A stretch of 9,126 nt of DNA from Sphingomonadales bacterium UBA1936 (GTDB lineage: Bacteria > Pseudomonadota > Alphaproteobacteria > Sphingomonadales > Sphingomonadaceae): positions 25,283-34,408 of the forward strand of contig DDFE01000005.1 of the NCBI GenBank assembly GCA_002336985.1, read 5' to 3'. The notes below the pieces were generated by a model, which did not search any database, had not been told where the DNA came from, and was given only the letters and a program-made list of their open reading frames with translations. Numbering within the stretch: position 1 is the first letter of the stretch; each line of letters starts with the position of its first letter. This document shows positions 1 through 6,541 of the stretch, piece after piece. The position numbers were made by a program, and so were the translations under genes.

Positions 1-1203
1 CTTCGCGACATCGAGCAGGACGACTGGAACCCGACCGCCGACACCTTGCGCAAGCTTGAGTCGTTCCTGTTTTCGAACGACGACACCCCTGCCCTGGTAC
101 CGATCGAAGAGATTATCGAGGAAGCCCGCAACGGCCGCATGTACATCCTGGTGGATGACGAGGGGCGTGAGAACGAAGGCGACCTGATCATCCCGGCACA
201 GATGGCGACGCCACAGGCGATCAATTTCATGGCGACGCACGGCCGGGGCCTCATCTGCCTGGCAATGGCAAAGTCGCGCATCGACGAGATCGGCCTCCAC
301 CCGATGAGCCGCGAAAACGGCACGCGGCACGAAACCGCCTTTACCGTGTCGATCGAGGCGAAACATGGCGTAACGACGGGCATCAGCGCCGCAGATCGCG
401 CGCGTACGGTATCGGTCGCCATCAACAGCACGACGCCGCGGGACGATATCGTCACGCCCGGCCATGTGTTTCCGCTGATCGCGCGCGACGGTGGCGTGCT
501 GGTCCGTGCCGGCCACACCGAAGCGGCCGTCGATGTTTCGCGTCTGGCCGGCCTCAACCCGTCGGGCGTGATCTGCGAGATCATGAAGGACGACGGCACC
601 ATGGCGCGAATGGACGACCTCGTCACCTTCGCGCGTCTTCACGACCTCAAGATGGGCACGATCCGCGACCTGATCGCCTATCGCCGCAAGCACGACCACC
701 TTGTCGAAAAGCGTGCGGAAATGATGTTCGACAGCCGCTGGGGCGGCGACTGGAAGGCGATGACCTTCTTCAACAAGGCGAGCGGCGACGAAACGATCGC
801 TCTGGTCAAGGGGCGGATCGATCCCGACAAACCAACGCTCGTCCGCATGCATACCGCATCCTATTTCGTCGATATGTTCGGCGAGAATAACGAGCGTTCA
901 GGCCTGCTGTCCCGTTCGATGGAACTGATCGCCGAGGCGGGGGCCGGCGTCGTCGTCGTCATCAATCGTCCGATGAAGGATTCGGTGAGCCGGTTCATCA
1001 GGCTTCGCGGCGAAGGAAAAGGTGCCGGATCGCCCGAGATCGAGGAACTGCGCGACTATGGTGTCGGTGCCCAGATCCTTGCCGAACTCGGCGTCGAGGA
1101 AATGGTCTTGCTGACCAACACGCATCACACGCTGGTCGCGCTCGAAGGCTATGGCCTGTCGGTCGTCGGCGAGCGGGCAATTCCCGGTACGGGGGGAGAA
1201 TAA
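1..1203 (+). CDS. ribB: 3,4-dihydroxy-2-butanone-4-phosphate synthase (RibB/RibBX type), 5' end outside window
   Basis: This enzyme converts ribulose 5-phosphate to 3,4-dihydroxy-2-butanone 4-phosphate plus formate, supplying the four-carbon unit of riboflavin. The frame is open to base 1, so the gene is cut by the window; 400 residues are visible. Numbered from that edge, residues 1-23 (LRDIEQDDWNPTADTL...) look like the last helices of an XRE/lambda-repressor-type HTH. A DHBP synthase domain follows at about 32-230, with the acidic loop DEGRENEGDL (53-62), PGHVFPL (153-159), RAGHTEAAVD (169-178) and CEIM (192-195), so its catalytic residues look intact. The C-terminal part (about 255-400) aligns with GTP cyclohydrolase II (RDYGVGAQIL at 351-360, LLTN at 370-373). 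It has no cysteine, so the three zinc ligands are missing and cyclohydrolase activity is unlikely; such proteins are known as RibBX. The TTG at 46 is not the start, because conserved sequence continues upstream of it. Stop TAA overlaps the ribH ATG by one base. Confidence 0.95.
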   Translation, partial: LRDIEQDDWNPTADTLRKLESFLFSNDDTPALVPIEEIIEEARNGRMYILVDDEGRENEGDLIIPAQMATPQAINFMATHGRGLICLAMAKSRIDEIGLHPMSRENGTRHETAFTVSIEAKHGVTTGISAADRARTVSVAINSTTPRDDIVTPGHVFPLIARDGGVLVRAGHTEAAVDVSRLAGLNPSGVICEIMKDDGTMARMDDLVTFARLHDLKMGTIRDLIAYRRKHDHLVEKRAEMMFDSRWGGDWKAMTFFNKASGDETIALVKGRIDPDKPTLVRMHTASYFVDMFGENNERSGLLSRSMELIAEAGAGVVVVINRPMKDSVSRFIRLRGEGKGAGSPEIEELRDYGVGAQILAELGVEEMVLLTNTHHTLVALEGYGLSVVGERAIPGTGGE

Positions 1204-1622
1204 TGGCAAAGCTGCTTATCGTAGAAGCGCGGTTCTACGACCATCTGAACGACATGCTGATCGACGGCGCGCGTACGGCCCTCGAAGACGCAGGGCATAA
1301 ATGTGACGTCATGACGGTGCCGGGCGCCCTCGAAATCCCCGGCACGATCGCGATGGCGGCAGAGAGCGGCCAATATGATGCCTATGTCGCGATCGGGGTC
1401 GTTATCCGTGGCGAAACCTATCACTTTGAAATCGTCGCGGGCGAAAGCGCGCGCGGCATCATGGCATTGACCATGGACGGCATTGCGATCGGCAACGGCA
1501 TCCTGACCGTGGAAAACGAGGCTCAGGCGCTGGTGCGCGCCGACCGCAAGCAAAAGAACAAGGGTGGCGAAGCGGCGCTCGCCGCGCTTGCCCTGCTCGA
1601 GGCGAAATCGCGTTTCGCCTGA
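1203..1622 (+). CDS. ribH: 6,7-dimethyl-8-ribityllumazine synthase
   Basis: Lumazine synthase condenses 5-amino-6-ribitylaminouracil with the RibB product to give 6,7-dimethyl-8-ribityllumazine, the penultimate step of riboflavin synthesis. It is a cytoplasmic enzyme, usually an oligomeric shell. The 139-residue protein is slightly shorter than the usual 150-160 residues but has the full set of motifs: EARFYDHL near the N-terminus, VPGALEIP (39-46), AIGVVIRGETYHFEIV (63-78) with the probable catalytic His74, and KGGEAALAAL near the C-terminus (120-129). The ATG overlaps the ribB stop in a TAATG junction, so translation is probably coupled and the two genes share a transcript. A riboflavin synthase gene probably lies upstream of the window, but this cannot be seen. 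Confidence 0.97.
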   Translation: MAKLLIVEARFYDHLNDMLIDGARTALEDAGHKCDVMTVPGALEIPGTIAMAAESGQYDAYVAIGVVIRGETYHFEIVAGESARGIMALTMDGIAIGNGILTVENEAQALVRADRKQKNKGGEAALAALALLEAKSRFA

Positions 1623-1631
1623 CCGATGACC

Positions 1632-1952
1632 CTAATTGAAGCTGACGCGTGAACGTTTGCGCGAACGCATCGCGTAACCGATGACGCCAAAGCCCGTCAC
1701 CAGCAAGATCCAGTCCGCGGGCACGGGCAGCATCGCCGCGTAGCTCGTCAGGGTTGTGCCGATGGCATCGACCGGATCGCTGCTTGTTGCATCGGGTACT
1801 GGCGGAGGTGCCACTTCCCACCCCGTGCTGTCGACGGTGAAAACCGCCGCCGCATCATCGGGCTGGTCGGTTTGCACAATGATCGCCGCGTTGCATGGTG
1901 CAGCAGCGACGGCAAGGCCAAGGATCATGGCATTCAGCGCAACATGCTTCAT
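1632..1952 (-). CDS. Small secreted protein with variant PEPxxWA-CTERM sorting signal
   Basis: This 106-residue protein has no recognised catalytic domain. It starts MKHVALNAMILGLAVAAAPCNA, a typical Sec signal peptide with likely cleavage after NA at about residue 22. A short acidic, proline-containing linker follows, and then a C-terminal tripartite signal: motif PVPADW, a hydrophobic stretch ILLVTGFGVIGYAM, and a basic tail RSRKRSR. That is the layout of PEP-CTERM proteins, which exosortases cleave or anchor. The glutamate of the usual P-E-P is replaced (P-V-P), and the residue after Trp is Ile rather than Ala. The frame could extend to 2090, but the upstream 46 residues look non-coding and the signal peptide sets the start at 1952. 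The ribosome site is weak (GAACGAG, about 8-14 bases upstream). The gene lies convergent to ribH with 9 bases between stops, and downstream of the exopolysaccharide block on the same strand. Whether it works with that block is inference. Confidence 0.75.
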   Translation of the reverse strand: MKHVALNAMILGLAVAAAPCNAAIIVQTDQPDDAAAVFTVDSTGWEVAPPPVPDATSSDPVDAIGTTLTSYAAMLPVPADWILLVTGFGVIGYAMRSRKRSRVSFN

Positions 1953-2090
1953 CGGCGTTACTCGTTCATACTTCGAACCGGTCGATACATAGCGTTTGTT
2001 GCACTGCAACAACAGTCCGGCGCAATTTTTACGACAATGCAGGTGAACGGTTAATTTATTGCGAAGCGGACTATTGCCGAAACCGCGCAA
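1953..2090 (-). promoter_or_regulatory. Intergenic region upstream of the PEP-CTERM-like gene
   Basis: These 138 bases separate the hydrolase stop from the start of the small PEP-CTERM-like gene. The stretch is more AT-rich than its surroundings and holds a near-perfect palindrome at 1996-2012. On the minus strand just after the hydrolase stop, TTGCGCGG can pair imperfectly with CCG-CTT-CGCAA, giving a stem with a 3-base bulge and a 13-base loop. It is not followed by a clear T run, so a terminator is possible but weak. I could not place a convincing -35/-10 pair. Confidence 0.4.
1996..2012. promoter_or_regulatory. 17-bp palindrome TTGTTGCA-C-TGCAACAA, putative operator
   Basis: Two perfect 8-base arms flank a single central base, about 44 bases upstream of the start codon at 1952. 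The symmetry, size and position suit a binding site for a dimeric repressor. The core is TGC-N3-GCA, the form reported for PhaR-type regulators of polyhydroxyalkanoate/phasin genes in alphaproteobacteria. That assignment is inference from the core only. The arms could also form a very tight hairpin, but the one-base loop makes a DNA-level site more likely. Confidence 0.45.
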
Positions 2091-3080
2091 TCAGCGAGCG
2101 AGTTTCCCGCCATTGTCGATGAGCGTTCCCCGAGCATCGTCCGCCGCTAGCCGGTTTGCCGGGGTGTCGATTCGAAGCACCTGCCGCGGGGGCAATCTGT
2201 CGGGCTCGACCGACTTTGCCACAGGAGCGGGAACGGTCATGGTCGGGATATCGACATCCGATGGCCCCAGCGTTGCACCGATCGCAATCGCCAGTTGCGG
2301 GTAAGCCGTCTCACCGCCGGGATAGCCACGCAGGAACGCCGTCTTACTTCCGAGCGATCCTTGCCAGCGGTAGAAGATATGCGTTCCGATTGTCGAGAGC
2401 TTCACCAGCGTCGACCGCCAATAAGGAACGACCCAATTGGCATGGTAATGAGTGGCCGTGCCGACACTGGGCTCGACAACACCGGCCAGAGCGTCGCCGG
2501 CAATCGATTGCGCACGCCGCCAGCCCACAAGATTGGGGTGCCGGGCCAAAGCGCCATCACAGGTGAATGTGAACTGGCACCCGGTCGCTCGTCCCGCTCC
2601 CTGGAATACCACGTCGCAGACCGTGCGCGGAAACACAGGGTTTCGCACCCGGTTGAGCACCACCTGGGCGACAGCGCGCTGACCCTGCGGGGATTCGATC
2701 GCCGCTTCGTAGTAAACCGCCGCTGCCAGGCAGTCCCGCGCGCGGGCGCGGTCGTCGGGCGATGTGCCGGGCGCGAATGTAAAGGGCCGTGCAGGCACGA
2801 TCTGATCGGGTACGGCGGGCGTTGCCGCGTTGACGGCGATGGCCGTCGTCGCCTCTTCCTCGGTAACCTCGGAGCGTGGCGGCGAAGTGAACTCCGGAAA
2901 ACCGATCGGAACCGAGACGGATGGGCCTGACGCTATTTTCGGCTTCGCGACGGGCATGGCGACGGACGACGGGCGAAAATAGGCATAGCCGAACGCCAGT
3001 GCGATCCCGGCCGCGACTAGGACAGCAACGACTGCAAATCGCGCGAACCGGTTATTCGGCTGTGTCGTAGTACCGGGCAT
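2091..3080 (-). CDS. Membrane-anchored SleB-like cell wall hydrolase
   Basis: The protein has 329 residues. A short cytoplasmic N-terminus and one transmembrane helix (about 15-34, AVVAVLVAAGIALAFGYAY) anchor it. A proline-rich, low-complexity linker follows to about residue 110, then the SleB/Hydrolase_2 domain at about 115-240, in the periplasm. Visible family features are DCLAAAVYYEA (116-126) with the likely catalytic Glu125, QVVLNRVRNPVFP (139-151), CQFTFTCDG (168-176) and ATHYHANWVVPYW (209-221). The family cleaves peptidoglycan. Residues 241-329 are a less conserved tail. The ATG at 3080 overlaps the end of the kinase gene by 29 bases and has no strong ribosome site; it is kept because the next in-frame ATG falls after the membrane helix. 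Its place as last gene of the polysaccharide export block suggests it opens the cell wall for the export channel (inference). Confidence 0.88.
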   Translation of the reverse strand: MPGTTTQPNNRFARFAVVAVLVAAGIALAFGYAYFRPSSVAMPVAKPKIASGPSVSVPIGFPEFTSPPRSEVTEEEATTAIAVNAATPAVPDQIVPARPFTFAPGTSPDDRARARDCLAAAVYYEAAIESPQGQRAVAQVVLNRVRNPVFPRTVCDVVFQGAGRATGCQFTFTCDGALARHPNLVGWRRAQSIAGDALAGVVEPSVGTATHYHANWVVPYWRSTLVKLSTIGTHIFYRWQGSLGSKTAFLRGYPGGETAYPQLAIAIGATLGPSDVDIPTMTVPAPVAKSVEPDRLPPRQVLRIDTPANRLAADDARGTLIDNGGKLAR

Positions 3081-3867
3081 ATTGCCGCGCCGATGCGTAG
3101 CCGTAGGAATCGTTCCAGCGCCCGTCGTACCGGTTCAGCACGACACCCAGGCATGTTGCCGGCTTCATCATGCTACGCAGTTCTTCGGCTTGGCGCTTGG
3201 GTGTAATGCCTTCGTCGACGACGTGGATATAGGCATCGAGCTTGCCGATCACCGACAGTGCGTCGTCACCGACGAATGCGGGCGGCAAGTCGCAGATGAC
3301 CATGGCCGACGACGGCAAGCGGCGCATCGCCGCGATCAGCGTATCCAGCCGGTCTCCCCCGAGCAATTCGCCCGGATAAGGATCGAGACGACGTGTGGCG
3401 AACACGCCGAGGCCGGTTCCCTCGATCCGGCGTCCAAGCGACGCGATATCGTCGGTCGAGCCGTCGAAATAGGTTTCCATGCCCTTTTCGACGACAAGGC
3501 CGAAACGCTCGGCAATCGCCGGGCGACGCAGATCGAGATCGAGAAGATAAACCTGCTGCCCCGAAATTCGCCCGAGGGCAGCCGCGAGGTTCGACGATAC
3601 GAAGGTCTTGCCCGCGCCCGGTGCAGCTGACGTAACACCGATCAGCCGCGCATTCAGGCGGCCGGCTTCCTTTAGGACCTGGCCACGGAGCAATCCGAAC
3701 GGACGCGAGCGAATATCGCCCGACAGCAAACCGACCAGGTTTTCCGGCCCATCCTCGCCCTTGCCGACTTCGATCGCCTGCAACGAGGCAATGGGCGGCA
3801 ATTCGAAAGATTCGACCATTCGCATTCCGGCCTTGGCTGGCTCGAGGTTCGTCACCGGCGCGTTCAT
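3052..3867 (-). CDS. CpsD/CapB-family BY-type tyrosine kinase
   Basis: This 271-residue cytoplasmic P-loop ATPase is of the bacterial tyrosine kinase family, which autophosphorylates and regulates polysaccharide polymerisation with a Wzc-like membrane partner. Walker A is TSAAPGAGKTF (79-89), Walker A' is YLLDLDLRRP (107-116), and Walker B is MVICDLPP (189-196). The C-terminus carries a tyrosine cluster, Tyr247, 255, 257, 263, 266 and 267, the usual autophosphorylation tail. It is a stand-alone kinase: the membrane adaptor is the separate gene just upstream, whose stop overlaps this ATG by four bases (ATGA). A good ribosome site, GGAG, sits 7 bases before the ATG inside the upstream gene. The N-terminal 60 residues are a variable linker. 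Sphingan clusters have a similar split pair (GelC/GelE-like), but orthology is not established here. Confidence 0.92.
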   Translation of the reverse strand: MNAPVTNLEPAKAGMRMVESFELPPIASLQAIEVGKGEDGPENLVGLLSGDIRSRPFGLLRGQVLKEAGRLNARLIGVTSAAPGAGKTFVSSNLAAALGRISGQQVYLLDLDLRRPAIAERFGLVVEKGMETYFDGSTDDIASLGRRIEGTGLGVFATRRLDPYPGELLGGDRLDTLIAAMRRLPSSAMVICDLPPAFVGDDALSVIGKLDAYIHVVDEGITPKRQAEELRSMMKPATCLGVVLNRYDGRWNDSYGYASARQYARYYDTAE

Positions 3868-5324
3868 TGCTCAGCTCCTGCCAATCGCCGTTTCCATGGC
3901 ATCAGCCAGGAAAAGCGAGAACGCCGCACTTCTCGCTGTGCCGTCAATGTCGGGATGGCCCCCAAAAGTTCGCCGCCAGCCAGTGCCATTGCAGCGCGCG
4001 GACCACGCAGCGGCTGGTAGAGCAGTTCAAGACCGAAGGCGAGCATCAAGCCGAGCGCAACACCGACACCCGCACCCGCGCCCATGATCAGCCAACGGTT
4101 CGGCCACACCGGCTTGTCGTCGACGACCGGAGGATCGACCACGGTCAGGCGCTCACCCTTTTGTTCGTTTTCGACGCGGAGCGCGGTATTCGCCGCGGCA
4201 AGCTTCATCGCGGTGTCCTGGTACTGGTCGTTCAGACCCTTTTGCTGTTCTTCGAGCTGGCTGACCTGCTGCTGGATCATCGGCGCTTGCGACTGTGCAC
4301 GAAGCACGGACGTCACCTGTCCCGCCTCACGCGCCCGCGCAGCGCGCAGGATCGAGATCTGGCCGTTGTTGGTCTCGATCTGGCTCTTGATCGAATCGAA
4401 GGGGATGTTCGACACGTTCTTGTCGGCAAGCAGCTTGGCCTCGGCAAGGCGCTGCTTGGCAATGACCACGTCGGGATGGCTTTCGGCGTAAACGGCGCGT
4501 GCCGCCGACAGGGCCTGTTCGGCCGCCGTCACGACAGGGTCGCGGGGTGCCGAGGTTTCGGCCGTCGTACGCTGCGCGCGCAGCATGGCGTTTTCACGCT
4601 CGAGCGCGCCGATCTGCGCATCCAGCCCGCCTGCCGAGCCGCCCAACATTGTCATGCCCTGGCTGGACAGGATTTGCCCGTAACGCGCCTTGATGCTGGT
4701 GATCTGTCCCTGAAGCTCGCCCATACGCAGCCGGATCGCGTTCGACTGATCGTTCAGGAAGCGAACATTATCCGCCGCACGCTCCGCCGTACGGGTCGAA
4801 TCGACCTCGAGCATGCGCTCGACCAGCTTTTGCGCCACGGCCTGTGCTGCATAGGGATCGGAATAATCGAAGCTCAATGAGAACGCGATGGTCGCGGAGC
4901 GCTGCTGGATCTGCGTGCTGACCGGCTCGATCGCAATGTCTTTGCGCATATCCTCGACAATGTCACCCAGCGACGTTGAGGCGCGCCGTTTCGGATAAAG
5001 CTGCAGTTCCTGCGCGATCGCGATCAGGTCGGGCCGGCTGAGAACCTGTTGCCGGACTTTTGCGACTCGTTCGTCGATCGCCGAGTCCTGCTGGGCACCG
5101 GGCACCGTCGCTAGCTGCGGCGATTCGACCAGCAGCGTGGCTTTCGACCGGTAGGTCGCGGGAATGAGGAATGCGATACCCACGGCGGCGATCGCGCAGA
5201 CAATCGCCGGGATGATCAGCATCCATTTGCGCTGCTTGGCGATCGACCAGACGTTCGCGAGCAGGCCCCCGATGCCGTCGCCCTGCGGTTCGGCGGGCGC
5301 GTCTTCGTAATCGGTCGTCGTCAT
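3864..5324 (-). CDS. Wzz/Wzc-like polysaccharide chain-length protein without kinase domain
   Basis: This 486-residue inner-membrane protein is of the polysaccharide co-polymerase family (GumC/Wzc type), which sets chain length and connects synthesis to the outer-membrane channel. An acidic cytoplasmic N-terminus precedes TM1 (about 34-55) and the Wzz-type start of the periplasmic part (ATYRSKATLLVESP, 56-69). A long, helical, Gln/Glu/Arg-rich segment predicted as coiled coil follows (about 160-390), with the family motif YAESHPDV (279-286). A proline-containing segment (DPPVVDDKPVWPNRW, 397-411) leads into TM2 (about 411-436). About 50 cytoplasmic residues follow and hold no Walker motifs, so the kinase is supplied by the next gene. 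The ATG overlaps the stop of the beta-barrel gene by 4 bases, and its own stop overlaps the kinase start. Confidence 0.93.
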   Translation of the reverse strand: MTTTDYEDAPAEPQGDGIGGLLANVWSIAKQRKWMLIIPAIVCAIAAVGIAFLIPATYRSKATLLVESPQLATVPGAQQDSAIDERVAKVRQQVLSRPDLIAIAQELQLYPKRRASTSLGDIVEDMRKDIAIEPVSTQIQQRSATIAFSLSFDYSDPYAAQAVAQKLVERMLEVDSTRTAERAADNVRFLNDQSNAIRLRMGELQGQITSIKARYGQILSSQGMTMLGGSAGGLDAQIGALERENAMLRAQRTTAETSAPRDPVVTAAEQALSAARAVYAESHPDVVIAKQRLAEAKLLADKNVSNIPFDSIKSQIETNNGQISILRAARAREAGQVTSVLRAQSQAPMIQQQVSQLEEQQKGLNDQYQDTAMKLAAANTALRVENEQKGERLTVVDPPVVDDKPVWPNRWLIMGAGAGVGVALGLMLAFGLELLYQPLRGPRAAMALAGGELLGAIPTLTAQREVRRSRFSWLMPWKRRLAGAEQ

Positions 5325-6541
5325 AGCGTTCTACCCAGGGAGAAGCTCAGCCCCATCGAAACCGAGAAATTGGACCGCGTTCCGAAGAAAGGATTCGCGC
5401 TTCGGTCATATCCGCCATCGACAGTGAACGACACATTACGAGCGATCGAACGCGACCCGAAGATACGCGCAGACAAATAGTCGTAATCGTCCTGGTTCAG
5501 TGCGGAACCCGCCGACCGCGTGTAGCCGGCCGTGAAACCGACACTGGATTTCTGATCGAGGCGGTAATTGATGCTTGAGGTCAGCGCGAGCGTTGGCCGC
5601 GCGCCGTTGCTGACGGTCGTTTCGATCGTCTGGCTCGCTGTCAGGCAGATGTCCATGCGTGCCTGGCGGCGGCAAAGCGTCGCGCTGCCTGCTGGCCTTA
5701 CGGTATCGGAAGCCTGGCTCGGCAGCCGGATCTGCGAGAACGACGCCCCCGCCGATCCGCTAAGCGTCCAGTCGCGACCAAGCGTCGTCGAGAACGTCAG
5801 CTGGGGTTGCACACTGTTCGTGAAACAACGGCCCTGGCTGCGACATTCGTAGCGAAGGGTTGTGTTCGTAAACCCTATCGATGTCCGGCGGCTGACCTGC
5901 CTCGAATAACCGAACGTGTTGCCATAAGTTGCATAGTTTTCCGTATCGATCGTCGCCAGCGCACGGGTCTCGTTCGCAAACAGCGAAAAATTAACCGTTT
6001 CGCGCACGTTCGGCTGATAGTTAAGCCCAGCCTGTGCGCTGAACGAGCGGCGCTTGATACGCCGGCCCGCAAGGGTCAGGTCGTCCGCGGTCGGCGGGGG
6101 GCGCGTGCCATCGTCGTTGAACTGGCCGAAATTGAAGAAACCATTCTCGCCGACGATGGAATCGTCGTAGCCGAGGGATGCCGTGGCCGTCCATTTGGGC
6201 GAAAAGCGCCAATTCCCGCTAACATTCGCCGAAACGGAATCGCTCGACGGGTAGAGGCGGTTATATTCGATGTGCTGGACGCTGCCCCCGATGTTCAGCT
6301 GGCTTTCGGCGTCGCTGATCGTAAGCGTCGGAGACAGGATGCCAACGGCGGCTATCGTGCTCTGGCTGTTTCCCGTACTGTCGAGATAGGGATTCTGGGA
6401 AGCCCGCACGCTCGCCGATCCATTTACGGTCAAATCGGTCTTGGCGTTGGCAATACCGGCCATCGACAGCGGAAGCGCCGCGATCAACAACCGACGCATG
6501 GCAGGGCTGCTCACTCCGCCCGACTGACGTACGGCCGACAT
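5321..6541 (-). CDS. Outer-membrane beta-barrel protein of the exopolysaccharide operon
   Basis: The 406-residue predicted barrel has a Sec signal peptide at about 15-33 (MRRLLIAALPLSMAGIANA, cleavage before Lys34). The mature part is rich in alternating polar/hydrophobic strands with Ser, Thr, Asn, Gly and Tyr, and ends in strand-like VSMGLSFSLGRTL. No enzymatic motif is visible. The layout resembles the outer-membrane barrel protein next to Wza/Wzc homologues in exosortase-associated polysaccharide loci, so a role in export or secretin support is likely (inference). Four cysteines form two short-range pairs (233/239 and 290/299) that could be disulfides in loops. The start is uncertain: ATG at 6541 gives a TGATG junction with the upstream gene, GTG at 6544 adds one residue, and an internal ATG at 6499 would begin directly at the signal peptide. 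Confidence 0.82.
   Translation of the reverse strand: MSAVRQSGGVSSPAMRRLLIAALPLSMAGIANAKTDLTVNGSASVRASQNPYLDSTGNSQSTIAAVGILSPTLTISDAESQLNIGGSVQHIEYNRLYPSSDSVSANVSGNWRFSPKWTATASLGYDDSIVGENGFFNFGQFNDDGTRPPPTADDLTLAGRRIKRRSFSAQAGLNYQPNVRETVNFSLFANETRALATIDTENYATYGNTFGYSRQVSRRTSIGFTNTTLRYECRSQGRCFTNSVQPQLTFSTTLGRDWTLSGSAGASFSQIRLPSQASDTVRPAGSATLCRRQARMDICLTASQTIETTVSNGARPTLALTSSINYRLDQKSSVGFTAGYTRSAGSALNQDDYDYLSARIFGSRSIARNVSFTVDGGYDRSANPFFGTRSNFSVSMGLSFSLGRTL

Noticed and set aside
46..48. TTG as the ribB start
   Set aside because: The frame is open upstream to base 1 and encodes HTH-like sequence continuous with the rest, so the true start lies outside the window.
1600..1660. Bidirectional terminator between the convergent ribH and PEP-CTERM-like genes
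   Set aside because: The gap is only 9 bases, and I found no GC stem followed by a T run on either strand.
3867..4880. Long plus-strand open frame of 337 codons opposite the Wzc-like gene
   Set aside because: It is antisense to a well-supported gene, its translation is Arg/His/Gln-rich with no domain or ribosome site, and such frames are common in GC-rich DNA.
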